DNA of 64,000 nt from Paramecium sonneborni (lineage: Eukaryota > Ciliophora > Oligohymenophorea > Peniculida > Parameciidae): positions 1,000,254 through 1,064,253 of the forward strand of contig CAJJDN010000001.1 in the NCBI GenBank assembly GCA_905182985.1, in the 5' to 3' direction. The position numbers were made by a program, and so were the translations under genes. This document shows positions 34,501 to 46,899 of the stretch, one piece after another. Numbering within the stretch: position 1 is the first letter of the stretch; each line of letters starts with the position of its first letter. The notes beneath the pieces were generated by a model. The model was not told the DNA's origin. It did no database searches and saw only the letters and a list, made by a program, of their open reading frames with translations.

Positions 34501-34533
34501 AATAATAATATTAATATTAATAATAATTATATA

Positions 34534-35299
34534 TCAAGAATATGAATTAGTTAGTGTTTCCATTTTTCTTTCTTCTTTATCCAACATAATTAAACTTTAA
34601 TTGAAACGAGGTTTATCTGTTTTAGTAAATCTTCCTTATTCTCTTTATCTATATTCAGCTAAATTTTTTCTAATAGGATATCTATAAGAAATAAATAATT
34701 ATTTATTACCTAACTTATTTCCATTATCTATTGTGTTTCTTTTCTAAATAAGCAGCAACTTTTGCCGCTCTTTCTTCTTTACTTAATTTTTATCCTGGAT
34801 TTAATAGTTTCTATTCGATGAGAAAGTCATCCATAGATCTTTTCTATCTCTCTTCTTCTACTTTTATTTCTGTTTTTAGAACTTATGAGGCTTCAGCCAT
34901 TAATTTTTCATAATTAGCAGGCATTCCAAAAGGAATGAAATGTAATCTTTATTAAGTTTATACTATATTGTTTTGTATTTATTAAAGATCATTTAAGGGT
35001 TTGGTTAAGATATCTGAAACATCTAACTCTTCTCCCAATTTTAGATATTTTTAAATTCCCATCATCAATTATGGTTTAGCAATAGTTCTTTCTTATTATT
35101 AAACTTGAGTTATTGCTATCTTAACATACGGTTGAAATGAACTTGAAGGATTACCATTACTTAAAGTCAGTCTATTAAAGCTTTCATTTAATTTCTCTCC
35201 AGTTGATTCACTTCCCTCACTTCCAATACTTAACTTTCTTCTCTTATTTATTACTTCATTATTCGTATTAGTATTGTATAACTTGAAACCTAAACTCAT
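34534..35299 (-). CDS. CCT-motif protein
   Basis: One 28-nt intron (gtaataaat...cttatag) leaves 246 codons. The first 65 residues are Ser/Asn-rich with a basic KRRKLSI patch, a likely nuclear signal. Near residues 175-215 the segment RAAKVAAYLEKKHNRQWKQ, then VRYPIRKNLAEYRQREQGRF matches the CCT motif of plant CONSTANS/TOC1-type regulators (R-Y-x-x-R-K-x-x-A-x-x-R-x-R-x-x-G-R-F). CCT motifs bind DNA with NF-Y-type partners, so a transcriptional role is likely. The intron splits the motif codons. It ends 33 bp before the start of the hydroxylase-like gene. Confidence 0.75.
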
Positions 35300-35654
35300 T
35301 TAATTTAATTTATTTAAGGCTGTATTCGCTCTAATATTTTATTATTATCAAGATTATATAATCAAATTATTATATATCAAAATCATAACTTTTAAATACT
35401 TAAGCATCTATTTTACTCATTTTTATATACTTCAATCAAGATTTCCTCTATAATCTAAATAAATATATTAAATATATGAATATTAATTTCTATTCTAATA
35501 TATTTCATCTTAAATTTTAATCTTAGAAGTATTCTATGTATAATGTCACTTTTATGTTTAAAAATATATTATTAGAAATTTAAAGATATTCTAATATATT
35601 TATAATTAATAAAATTTTTAATAAGCTCATCATTGTTTTACAAATTAATAATAA
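35300..35654. other. AT-rich intergenic region
   Basis: 355 bp between two minus-strand genes; nothing recognisable. Confidence 0.45.
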
Positions 35655-36800
35655 TCACTAATTGATGATGTTATTGTACTGATTCAACTTACATTTTGTA
35701 AAGGAATCAGCATCACTTTTGTAGATTACAAAATCGTTATCTACAAAATATATCAAAAAGTGTTTTAATGAACTGGAAAATAGCAAATCGTTATAATCTT
35801 AATTGAGCTAAACAATCTCATTTGAATCTGTAAGTGATTTAATCTTATAAAGAGGTGTAACAACTGTTCCTTAAGAATTCTGATATGGAATAGCTACAGC
35901 ATTTCCTTTCAAAGTAACATAACTTATTTATGTCCAATCCTTGTATCTATTTAATACAGCTTCAACAATGGTTTTATTTGCTTAATATAAAATTTAATAA
36001 TTATCTTCAAAATCAGTAGTTATAATAAACTAAGATAAATTTTCACTAACTTTCCACAAAGCAGCACTTTTGAATTTGGTAGTTGATTTGAGAGAAATAA
36101 TAGCTTATCTCAAAGGAATGTATCCTTAACTATAAGGAACCAAATTGTTAGTTCTTAAAATTGAATCAACCCATAGTACACCATCATTTTTTTCAGTCAT
36201 TAACAATCGATAAACTAATTAAGAATCAATATAATATGATTTAACATCAAAATCTGTTAATTATAGACTATTTCTATTAAAGTAGATTTTATCAAAAATA
36301 TAAGATGTTGTTCTCATATACCAAGCATTTGTTTATATGACTATTGTATAAAATAGAATTCTGTCATTTTGTAACATTATTAAAGTATTTCCAATTACAA
36401 TAGCCTTATCAAATAATTAGACTCCTAAAGGTATATAAACCATGCCTCCAAAAGGATTACAATTTACTCCATAACATTAATAACCTTATAAGTAAGCTTC
36501 AGATCCATTTTATTGACAACCAACAAAAAAGATATTTTCTAATGGATATCCAATTACTCTGTTACAACTATAACCAGTAGTTTTAGGACCAAGTGTTGAG
36601 TTTAAAACATTTAGATCTTAATCTAACAATAAAAGTTTCTTAGTTGTTTGAATTACATCAATAGATCCATTTCCAAATTTTGCTTTATCAATGAGATCCT
36701 CATAAGTATCAATATCAAACACTTATTCAAATATGCAATTAACACTATCTAATTGGGCCAAAGCTGAAGGGAACAAAACATAAAAAATTAATGACATCAT
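35655..36800 (-). CDS. Secreted protein, possibly beta-propeller-like
   Basis: An intronless frame of 382 codons. The start MMSLIFYVLFPSALAQLDS is a clean signal peptide. Several Cys residues (YSCNRVIGYPL, VGCQQNG, CYGVNC) and N-glycosylation-type Asn sites follow. The text then alternates short hydrophobic strands with loops (DKAIVIGNTLIMLQNDRILF), as in beta-propellers. No transmembrane segment is seen near the end (NQYNNIINQ). I infer a secreted or surface-attached protein. It resembles the large receptor-like proteins at 53-63 kb only in style, not by a clear alignment. Confidence 0.6.
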
Positions 36801-37590
36801 TATTAAAAATAATATGATTATATTTTATTTCTTTTTTCATATTATATATATTACATTTATAATATATATTATAACTATTATGTGAAACTTATGAAAAAGT
36901 ATTTCTAATAAATAGTCTAAATTAGCTTTAAATAATTTATTGTCATTCAAATTATAAATGATCCAAAACTGTATTGTTATTTTATAGATTTTTAATTTTA
37001 AATTAAAGATTGCTATATTCTTTAAAAAGACTAAAATGATTTAATAAAACAAAGTCAAAAATAAAGTCAAGCGTTAATAATATATTATTCATAAATTTAA
37101 CTGTTATAAATTTTATCTTTGTATATTATTCTTAAGTTAGATTCATCCCAATCATTATGAGTAATTTTAAACCTGTTTAAATCTACTGTTTTCAGAGATA
37201 AAGAAATATTCCTTGTATTCAAAGTTTCTCTAATTGATAATTTAACTTTTTAAATATAAGATATAGATATAAAATGATCTGTATTTGAGAATTAGATTAA
37301 CATAAAAATATTAAATTATTTAATTTAAAAAGAGAATGATCTAATAAACTTAAATAATTCTTCTAATATTTAATTTAAATGAATTTATACAAATTATAAA
37401 ATTGTTATTCTAGAGATTTTTAAGTGATTCTAATATATAATATAGAGATTTCTAAGTTTTAAATAGTTTATATATCTTTTTCTTAGAATATAAGTTAGAT
37501 TAATAATTGAAGATTAAGAATTATAATATTTGATTTTTGAGAATTATATAATAATTGTTATATTAAATTACTTGAATTAGAAATATGAAA
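36801..37590. other. Gap with a weak open frame
   Basis: On the minus strand 37067-37590 is free of TGA in one frame and contains KLSIRETLNTRNISLSLK. An open run of 175 codons is only mildly unlikely by chance in DNA this AT-rich with one stop codon. The only upstream ATG overlaps the stop of the hydrolase gene. A small gene starting at 37303 is possible. Confidence 0.25.
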
Positions 37591-38544
37591 TCATTATCTT
37601 TTATTAATCCATTCAACAATTTTGGGAATAATTTCAAGGATTTCTTATTCAGCTATACAATCATGCCACATATTTTCATAATAAATGAGTTCTTTATCAT
37701 TTGAAGGACTTTATTTAATAAGTTCATGTCCAACATCAGGATCAATAATTTAATCCATACCTCCTGCTATAATCAAGAAAGGTTTTGAAAAATTTTTAAA
37801 AGAATTTGGAGCTTCTCTCATCATTTATAATAAAACTCTAGCTGTGCCTGGTAAAGTAGAATTTTAATTTATATAAGGATCATTGATATTATCTTCTATA
37901 ATCTATGGATTTTTAGAAGCATTTTGGAATGAAGCAGGAAAGGGAGACCAAGTAGGAATGAATTTACCTAATAAGATAGCCATTTTTTTTAAATAAGGTC
38001 TATTATAATAATTATCCATTAGAGCAGGTGTGATTAAAATAGTTCCATGAACATGATCATTTATACCTAAAAGGTATGATGTTAAACCACCTAATGATTA
38101 TCCTAATGCAAATAATTTTGTTCCTGGATATAATTGTTTAATTAATTAAATAAATCTTGTACAATCTTCCAAATGTTATTATTGTGATTCAAGCCACCCT
38201 CTTAACCCTTAACTTTTACCAAATCCTCTAAAATCAAAACCTACACATACACTGTTTGCTTCTTTACTCACTGCTTAAGCTATATGAGCATATAATCCAA
38301 GATGTTCATTTAATCCATGAAAAAAGATAGTGATAGATTTTGGAGTTTAATTTGGTTTAGTAAAACATCTATATGTATGTAGTTTTATTGTTGTATTTCT
38401 TTAAACACCACTAAATTCAATCATACCTTCTTCATCCCACTTAATATCTCCTAATGGACAAGGCATTCTATATTATTCTTATGAAGTAGCCTTTTAAATT
38501 CTTTCATTTCTGATATCTTTTTCTGATTTTTTAAACCAATGCAT
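37591..38544 (-). CDS. Monoacylglycerol lipase-like alpha/beta hydrolase
   Basis: An intronless frame of 318 codons. The lipase core is intact: FFHGLNEHLGLYAHIA (oxyanion region), GFDFRGFGKSQGLRGW, nucleophile elbow ALGQSLGGLTSY (GxSxG), acid loop GGMDQIIDPDVGH and catalytic His in MWHDCIAEQE. It fits the Hydrolase_4/monoacylglycerol lipase family, which cleaves monoacylglycerols or related esters in the cytoplasm or at membranes. A second copy lies 13 kb away at 51.1-52.1 kb with similar length and motifs. The start has no better upstream ATG. Confidence 0.88.
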
Positions 38545-38620
38545 GACAATTTTTAATATTTAAATAGTGTTTAATAGAGAAATAATTAGATTTAAACTAA
38601 ATAAATAACATTTATAGAAC

Positions 38621-39854
38621 TCAAGGCTATCTTAAATTCTTTGTAATAAGATCCATTTATAGTGGATCAATCATTAGACTATTAGGAAGCAAAAATGGAT
38701 TATTCATGAGTTCAAAAGGATATTTGGGTACCATTTTCAATATCATTTATTTTTAAGGTTGTATTTCAATTGGTTGAATATGTTGGGTTTAATTTTGTTG
38801 ATCTTTATTTACTTAATGAATAAGATTAGCAAATTAGATCCCATTCAATTAAATATCATCAATTTAATCATCTATTTATTATTAACAAATTCTAAGCTCT
38901 TTTTATTTTAGTTTTAGTTATTTAATGAGACTAAGATAATTGAAAATAAATACTAAGAGAAGTTTTTCTTATGATCTATGACTCTCCTTACAATGGCATA
39001 TAAATTTAAAAATACTTTATCATCACAAATCCCTGTAGAATCTCTAAGATTTTTCATATAATCAGTTAATTCTTCTTCATCATGCATAGTATCTAAGATT
39101 TATATAAAATACTACATGTTTTTGAGAAGTAGCTTTGTTGTCCAAATAACAAAGTGCCATAATTTCCATCTAAAAGTAGTCTTGCAATATTTTAAAAGCA
39201 ATATCGTAAATATTACTTTCTTTTAGTACCTGTGGCATTGAACTTATATTTATATGATTCTGTAAGCAATTATTACAATTCATTAAATTCTTATTCTTTT
39301 AACTTGAGCTATTCAAACAATTAAGTTTGTTCAACAACTAAATCATATATGCTTGAATTTTGTTCTAAGACAGAGTGGATACTCTAAAAAGTTGATTCTG
39401 TTGATTTCCTTAATTGTTCGATTGCTTAATTTAAGTCTTCAACCTTCTTTTCTAAAAGGTTTATATATAACTTTTTTCGTTATCTTGAATTCCTTGCACT
39501 TTCCCTATTTCTTATCATCTTTTAATCTTCATTCTCTAGCTATTTACTGGATGAACTTGGCTCCTTTTATACTTTTTTTATAATCTTTTCATTTTCACCT
39601 TCTACACTAAGTAGAGAATGTATCTTTTTGATATAAGTGTTCTTAACATGACCTTTAATGTTCTATAATCCTAAAGCATCATCTTTTAATGAAGCTTAAG
39701 AATCAATCTAAACCAAAGATCTCTCCTCAAGTTTAACATCTTGTTTTGATAAACTATAAGGTAGAAATGATGGCATTAGAAATCTACCCCTTACTTAATC
39801 TTCATCAAACTGTTCAGGTAAATGGTATTCTTGATATTCATTTAACTTTTGCAT
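38621..39854 (-). CDS. bZIP transcription factor
   Basis: Two 23-nt introns leave 396 codons. At about residues 125-165 lies KMIRNRESARNSRQRKKLY, a canonical basic region (N-R-E-S-A-R-N-S-R), followed by a leucine zipper NLLEKKVEDLNQAIEQLRK. The rest is Gln/Asn-rich with helical parts; the end is PLQMDLITKNLRQP. It would bind DNA as a dimer. In-frame sequence continues upstream of the chosen ATG to an earlier TGA but has no ATG, so the start MQKLNEYQEYHLPEQF seems right. Confidence 0.85.
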
Positions 39855-40104
39855 CACTACTTATGATAATAATAATTGATGAATGACGTCTGAACAGACA
39901 TATATAGTATAATTGTTATAAAAATAGCTACTTTCGACATAAGAACAATCTATATTATTTTTTATAAAATATTCCAATCAAATCTCATACTTTTTATCAA
40001 CATTCAAATCTAAAATCGTTTTATTTCTGATATTAGTAAATTCTTAATTGAAAATAATATTAATTTCTCTGTATCAAAAAATCATATAAATTTAATATTA
40101 TATA

Positions 40105-41380
40105 TCAGTCCACATCCATTTATTCCCAATCTATTTCATCATAAGTAATATATTCTGAATACAAATCACTCACTGTTTATTCTGCTTCAGTGAACTCTAA
40201 TTCATCTGCTCCTTCGACTGCATAATAATGAAAATAAGCCTTTCTTCTCCATTAATCCAAAAATTTTAAACATAACTATCTACAATAAATTCCAAAATAA
40301 TTATGATGACCAATATATAATACAGTATCGCCTAAATCATAATGCTTAATCTTGCAATTTATATTACAAAAACTATTTTTAACCCAATTAGTTTAATTTT
40401 TTAATTTTGATGTAGACTCTTATATTTCATAATATAAACAATCTGTTCTACTTATTGTCGCCTACATTCGATAGTAATTCTTTGCATCTTCTTAGAATGT
40501 AAAATTTTAATTTTAGGGATATGTTAATCTCTAAATCTAATCAATTAATATTCTATCTGGATTCAAAACACTAAAAGCATTAGATAAAAAATGCATTCTT
40601 GGAAATGAAATTAAATTTACTGCTAATTTTCTTATATCACCATTCTAAAATCCTGGAAATCTCATTGAACAATTATTTTATAGTATTGTTTCTGCTATTA
40701 TGTCATGACAATTCTATAAACTTGAATATTTATTTTATTCCTAAACTCTTTTAAATAAAGAATTGTAATCATAAATCATTGAATAATTACAAACAAATAT
40801 CAATTAATTAAGAGAAAGAGTTGCATTATAAATTTCAATCCCAGAACATGATATTAAATTTGGAAATACTGATGTAGAACTACAAAATAATTAACTTTCT
40901 AAAGATAAGAATGACTACATAGATATTCCACAAAATTTATCAGAAAGTGAATGAATAAGATTACACCCAAACAAATAATCTGAATTCTCATAAATTGATC
41001 TCATCTTTTCTTCAAATTCTTATTAATACATTTAAGTAAAAATATTCTTTCCATGATGATAAGTGCCATGTAAATAAATATTTTTACCAATCATATAATT
41101 AGGATCTATAAAATCTTAATCTTACAAAGACATTATTTCATCCATAGCTGATTAATTTGAATTAATTAATACATTGTTATTCATCTAAAAATACACCTCT
41201 AAAGCTTAAATATTTCTCATGTTCTTCAAAACAAGTTGATATTCTATTTTAAATTTGTTTATTTTGTTATTAATCTTTCATCAAAGATTCTAATCCATGA
41301 TCTTTAACTAATTTTTCTAAATATTTTAAGCATATTTCATTAGAATTCTAACCAGCATTTATTTAAATTAATTAGCTCAT
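40105..41380 (-). CDS. Highly divergent tubulin
   Basis: One 25-nt intron leaves 417 codons, slightly shorter than the usual 445. Matches along the whole beta-tubulin chain include MSQLIQINAGQNSNEI (MREIVHIQAGQCGNQI), YNATLSLNQL, CSMRFPGFQNGDIRKLAVN, FPRMHF, NWVKNSFCNI, and the end QWRRKAYFHYYAVEGADELE followed by FTEAEQTVSDL. The GTP-binding signature GGGTGSG is lost: the equivalent region reads HSLSDKFCGISMQSF. Paramecium is known to have odd tubulins (eta, theta, iota, kappa types), so this could be one of those for basal bodies. GTP binding may be altered. Confidence 0.85.
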
Positions 41381-41490
41381 TAATATGCTTTACGAAAATT
41401 ATTATATAAAATATTTTAAATAATATATAAATTGAATTAAGTTTATAAAATTATAAATTATTTTTAATACATTTCTTATAAGTTGCACAA

Positions 41491-42102
41491 TCAAAGAGAA
41501 AGTTAAATCAATAGTTAGTAGTTAACATCAGCTTTGAAATTTTTTGTTCTTTTTATTTAAAGCATGTTTTTTTTATCAGGGTAGTTTTAATTTTTCATAT
41601 GATTATAACAAGTATTTTGTATTATCCTTACAATAATTTAAATACTTAAATAGTCTAGGCTTTACTATGACGCATTAAAAACCGAAATATAAGATAATTT
41701 AGAATTTGCTATTTCATCTGATTGAGAATTAATAATGTAATATAATGGTGGTTTCAAATAAAAATAATCTTAATATGGTTGTAAAAGTTCTAAGAAATAA
41801 TTTCCTCTTTTAATGACCTATTATATATTTTTACTTTCATTAAATTAGTAAAGCCTATTTGCATCCTTTAAGTAATTACTAAATCTCCAATATACTGATT
41901 AAAAGAAAATCTGATAACTAGCTATAAATTTTTATGACAAATAAAGCTAAATTTATTTTATCCTTCAGATTTTTCTACCATCTATCATCATCTTAGATTT
42001 TTATAAAACATTTACAAAATATGCTAGTTTATCTTAAATTTTTTTTTAAGAATTCACTTAATCTTTACTCTTAGAAAAAAGAATATCAAGAAATAAATGC
42101 AT
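41491..42102 (-). CDS. Hypothetical helical protein
   Basis: From ATG at 42102 the frame begins MHLFLDILFSKSKDQVNSQK and ends QLLIQLSL. Two introns (32 and 25 nt) clear a TGA at 41966-41968 and leave 185 codons. Leaving both in place gives the alternative text YWRFSNYLKDANRLYQFNES, which looks just as protein-like but contains that TGA. The C-terminal 110 residues (KRGNYFLELLQPYQDYFYLK) are the same either way. No domain is recognised. It lies 110 bp upstream of the tubulin start on the same strand. Confidence 0.45.
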
Positions 42103-42381
42103 AAAGGAATTATATATAATAAATTTTAAGATAGAATCAATAATAATTCTAAGAATTTTCTTTAATTTTAAAGTTTTATATTGATTTATTTATTTATTCT
42201 TTCAACTATAAATTTATCAACATAATTAAATAATCAATTAAATTTTATCAACTTCATTAACACCATTTTTCAATATTTATAGAAATATTAATCAATAATT
42301 AAATATATTAAATGAAAGAATAGTATTTTATAATTATTTCTAATTTTATGGTGTAGTTAATTATTTTGTATTAAATTAAAA

Positions 42382-43352
42382 ATGACTTTTTTTTCTCAAA
42401 AAGAATTCAAACTCTAAGAAATACAAAATTTTAAGATTTATTAATAAGATGCACATGGAATATATGCTTCATATTTTGATTAATGGGGGTAATATATATA
42501 TTCATTAGCTGAGTATCATAAATTAAAAATATATGATTTGAGAAGAAGAAGTACTAAGCTCATAATTTTTTGTCGATGCGAATGTATCATAGCATTAAGA
42601 GTTTGTGAAGGAATTAGTACAATCATAACATGTTGGTAACCTGGGCTTCTTATTATACACAAAATTGAAACTAGAAATTGGAAGATATTAAAAAGATAAT
42701 ATCTTCAATCACCAATAAATTTTATTAATATAAGTAACATCAATTAATAAAAAAATCATTTTGCAAGTAATGATATATTAATTTAGTTTCTAAAAATGAT
42801 GGATCAATGATAATTTATCATAACTTCAAAAATTTATTTTAACCATTTTAATAAATATATGCTTCAAATAAAGAAATAAGACTCAACATTATATTTCTTG
42901 AATCTACATTATTTTGTTCAAATTAAAATACTCGTTTGGTAGAGTATTTTAAATTAAATGAAAATGTTAATCGATACGAATTGTTAAATAAGTTAGTAAA
43001 TAAATTTCCGATCTAATAAATATATGGTTCATTTAATAGAATTTTGATTCTTAGCTCTAATAATAAATATTATTAATATATTTACAATAAAAAAAAAGAT
43101 AATTTTGAAAAAGGAGAGCTTTCCAAAGAAAAAGGTTCTATTTTATCTTAGATTGAATTTTTAGATGAAGGAAACTCCTTTTTAGAATTGAGTTACCAAG
43201 GTGACATCAAATTATGGAGATTTATTAATTAAGAGCTTTAAATTATAAAGGTTGTAAAGCTTTAGCAACACATTACTAGTGCCAGTGTTTCAAAAAATAA
43301 AAATACTTTAATTATTGGATTGGCAGATGGAACTATCAAGGTTTTAATTTGA
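42382..43352 (+). CDS. WD40-repeat-like protein
   Basis: One 20-nt intron (gtaatgatatattaatttag) leaves 317 codons. It begins MTFFSQKEFKLQEIQ. WD-type blade text is visible in YHKLKIYDLRRR, ISKNDGSMIIYHNF, LSYQGDIKLWRF and the end IIGLADGTIKVLI. Blades with Asp-Gly-x-Ile-x-hydrophobic turns are typical, but many are degenerate. It probably serves as a protein-interaction scaffold. Bases 42521 onwards are repeated after an N at 43610, which is very likely an assembly artefact. Confidence 0.65.
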
Positions 43353-43609
43353 ATTATGTATTCTATTCATGTCATATCAAATAACCATTCAGCAATAATA
43401 TATTTTATTAATATGAAAATATTTTGGAGAATTTAAATTTTTTTAGATCTGTTTCTTAAGTACAGATAATATCATTGTTGATAATATTTAATAGTGATAC
43501 TAATTCATTATAATTTTTCTATTTTTAAACAATAAAATTGATATTAATTATATTGTGAAATATTTAACTCTACTATCAATGGGTGATGACTCAAATGATA
43601 CAAAAATAT
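42521..43609. repeat. First copy of a 1,089-bp exact duplication ending at an N
   Basis: 42521-43609 equals 43611-44699 (offset +1090), separated by the single N at 43610. It covers most of the WD40 gene and the first codons of the next gene, which the N truncates at 43609 (start ATG 43579). Confidence 0.88.
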
Positions 43610-43610
43610 N

Positions 43611-44442
43611 AATTAAAAATATATGATTTGAGAAGAAGAAGTACTAAGCTCATAATTTTTTGTCGATGCGAATGTATCATAGCATTAAGAGTTTGTGAAG
43701 GAATTAGTACAATCATAACATGTTGGTAACCTGGGCTTCTTATTATACACAAAATTGAAACTAGAAATTGGAAGATATTAAAAAGATAATATCTTCAATC
43801 ACCAATAAATTTTATTAATATAAGTAACATCAATTAATAAAAAAATCATTTTGCAAGTAATGATATATTAATTTAGTTTCTAAAAATGATGGATCAATGA
43901 TAATTTATCATAACTTCAAAAATTTATTTTAACCATTTTAATAAATATATGCTTCAAATAAAGAAATAAGACTCAACATTATATTTCTTGAATCTACATT
44001 ATTTTGTTCAAATTAAAATACTCGTTTGGTAGAGTATTTTAAATTAAATGAAAATGTTAATCGATACGAATTGTTAAATAAGTTAGTAAATAAATTTCCG
44101 ATCTAATAAATATATGGTTCATTTAATAGAATTTTGATTCTTAGCTCTAATAATAAATATTATTAATATATTTACAATAAAAAAAAAGATAATTTTGAAA
44201 AAGGAGAGCTTTCCAAAGAAAAAGGTTCTATTTTATCTTAGATTGAATTTTTAGATGAAGGAAACTCCTTTTTAGAATTGAGTTACCAAGGTGACATCAA
44301 ATTATGGAGATTTATTAATTAAGAGCTTTAAATTATAAAGGTTGTAAAGCTTTAGCAACACATTACTAGTGCCAGTGTTTCAAAAAATAAAAATACTTTA
44401 ATTATTGGATTGGCAGATGGAACTATCAAGGTTTTAATTTGA
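43611..44442 (+). pseudogene. Repeated, 5'-truncated copy of the WD40-like gene
   Basis: Identical to 42521-43352 but without the first 139 bp of the coding region. As it begins exactly after an N, it should be read as the same gene placed twice by the assembly, not as a biological pseudogene. The repeat as a whole runs 43611-44699. Confidence 0.8.
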
Positions 44443-44668
44443 ATTATGTATTCTATTCATGTCATATCAAATAACCATTCAGCAATAATATATTTTATTA
44501 ATATGAAAATATTTTGGAGAATTTAAATTTTTTTAGATCTGTTTCTTAAGTACAGATAATATCATTGTTGATAATATTTAATAGTGATACTAATTCATTA
44601 TAATTTTTCTATTTTTAAACAATAAAATTGATATTAATTATATTGTGAAATATTTAACTCTACTATCA

Positions 44669-45133
44669 ATGGGTGATGACTCAAATGATACAAAAATATG
44701 GATAATCACATGCATTATAGTGTTTCTTTTAATTGCAATGATAGTATTCATAGTTTTACAAAGATTCCGAAAAAAAAATAAAAGTAAAAAGCTAGAAGAA
44801 GAAATCAATAAATTATAGTAGTATGTCAATTCTTGCGACAGAAAACTTGAAAGTCGGGGTGATAATATAAATACATAGCCATAATTATAAAATTAATCAA
44901 GCTCATTTACAAAAACAAACCCTATTTATTAATAAGATTAAGAAGGTTCAAGTAAAAAAAAATAAAAAATATTTTATGATCTTGAAATGGATAAGTTAGA
45001 GAGGGAAATCATAAATCAAGATTCTTATTCTCCGAATAGCAATGAAAAAGGAAATTCAGGAAATTAAAATGGATATAAATAAACTCTGGGAATTAAGAAG
45101 AAAAACTTATAAATTCAAATCCCTTAAGATTGA
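44669..45133 (+). CDS. Small single-pass membrane protein
   Basis: An intronless frame of 155 codons. MGDDSNDTKIWIITCIIVFL is followed by LIAMIVFIVLQRFRKK, giving a transmembrane helix at about residues 11-32 with a short N-terminus and stop-transfer basic residues. The 120-residue tail is coiled (KKLEEEINKLQQYVNS), then Gln/Ser/Asn-rich and charged. It probably faces the cytosol. No signal peptide is present. The partial copy at 43579-43609 is part of the artefactual duplication. Confidence 0.6.
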
Positions 45134-46227
45134 TATTAAGCATCATACATTCTATTAATTTTCAAATAAGATTTATAATTGGATTTCAAGAGTGCATTTT
45201 ATTATTCCTTTAGATTATGTATTTAATTTGTGAATTTATTTTAACATATTTGAGTCCAATTAACTGATATACAAAATTCTTTTATTATTATTTTTGTATT
45301 CCTTATTGGTAATATTTGGAGAAGTTTTTGTTCATTTACTATTGATTCTATTAAATTTTAATATAGATTTTCTCAATTTTAGAAAGACCAATGCTGGATA
45401 AAAATAATTTTTTCTATTTTTTATGTATACAATGATGAATTTTTTGCTTTTGTTGATAATGATTTTAATAGAATAATTTAAAAATTTTGAAATCCCTCTC
45501 ATTTCTTACTTTTTAATAACCAAATGATTTCTTATTTTATTTATTCCATCTATTTTTTTACTTGTAAATGATTCTTTTTATTTAAAATCATTGATTTATC
45601 CAAAAACATCTTTTAGTTTAGTTTCAATTATTAGATTAAGAGATAAAATAATTATCTAAATTTTAAGTTTTAAAGAGTATAAAATATTGAAGTATTTAAT
45701 TTTTGCTATTAGAATATAATTTTTTTACATTAAAGATTCAAGTATATTTATTTATTAATAATAATTTTATTCAATACTTTATCATATTAATGTTAGTATA
45801 TCTCTCAAATTTGATATTGAGGATTTGATAAAATTAATAATTTTTTTAAATTATTATAAATTCTATTTCATTTCTTAAACAAATACAAATTAACAAAAAT
45901 TTCCTTCATTCTCTTTTAAATTGAAATATAAATTAGATATTTTGTGATCATTTTTAAGTTATTTGCTTCAATTTATATTTTAAAAAAGGGATTGTATATA
46001 TCATTTCTTAAATATACTCTTTGAGTTTAAAATAAATTATAAATAAAAATTTTTTTATGAAAAATCTTTAAATACTTAAAGTTAATTTATATAGTCAGTC
46101 TTTATTTATAGGAATTATAAAGATTATTTTGTGGGAATTTTGTCAGATTCATAAATATGTAATCTAAACACATGATTAAATTCAAAGTTAATTAATTAAT
46201 TATTAAATTTGAAATTAACAGTCAATA
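45134..46227. other. Gap with a possible broken membrane-protein gene
   Basis: Plus-strand frames contain hydrophobic stretches (NSFIIIFVFLIGNIW, then LILFIPSIFLLVNDSF) and a long open run ending KLKYKLDIL near 45950. They are interrupted by TGA and shift frame without matching introns. It may be a decayed multi-pass protein or chance in very AT-rich DNA. Confidence 0.25.
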
Positions 46228-46899
46228 ATGTCTAAAAAGGTCAAACAATTAGCAGAAGTAATAGCTTTATAAGAAAAAACAATTGGAAAGCTATAAAAAA
46301 TAATAGAAAACAAAAAATCTAAATAAATTGGAAGTAGAAAGAATCAAAGCATAAAATTAGATTAAAAATATTTAGTTGGGTATTTCACCTGAATTTATTG
46401 TCAGTACAAATGCAAAACCTCCAAGACTAGATTTTAATGAAACAAATAGATCCTATAGATGTCGACCTTCAATTTCTCAGACCCATAATTAATTGAGTTA
46501 AATTTCAACAGACTATATTCAAGATATTTAATCACTCAGAGGAAAAATTGAGGGACTTTAAAAAGATAAATAAGATAGATCATTATTCTTTCAGGATAAA
46601 GAAAATTGGAATAATAATAATAATTAATAAAAAATAGAGCATCTTGAAAAATAAATAAAAGATAGAGAAACTACAATAAATGTTTTATAAGAGCAGCTCG
46701 TTTAGGAAAAATAAATAAGATAATAAGTATATAATTAATTGTAAATTCTCTCTAGACCTAATAAGATTTAAAATAATAGAGAACAATATGGAATAGAATG
46801 TATTCAGAATTATCAAATGAAATAAAAACTTTAAAAACAGAGCTTAGAGCTTTTTCATCTTAACCTAAAAAAAGATCAAATTAATTATTTTTTTCATGA
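46228..46899 (+). CDS. Coiled-coil protein
   Basis: Introns of 25 (gtcaaa...aatag) and 29 nt (gtatat...tctag) leave 206 codons. The product starts MSKKLYKKKQLESYKKQQ, has a low-complexity middle (PPRLDFNETNRSYRCRPSIS) and long heptads (IEHLEKQIKDRETTINVLQE, then WNRMYSELSNEIKTLKTELR). It stops at TCA TGA. The frame continues after two successive TGA codons into the next ORF, so a longer gene cannot be excluded. No family is recognised. Confidence 0.5.

Noticed and set aside
37067..37594. Minus-strand frame of 176 codons without TGA
   Set aside because: Its only ATG overlaps the stop of the hydrolase gene, composition is that of intergenic DNA, and an open run of this length is expected fairly often with a single stop codon.
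39900..40100. In-frame upstream extension of the bZIP gene containing a TGA
   Set aside because: It has no ATG and lies in the normal upstream interval; the downstream ATG gives an ordinary start.
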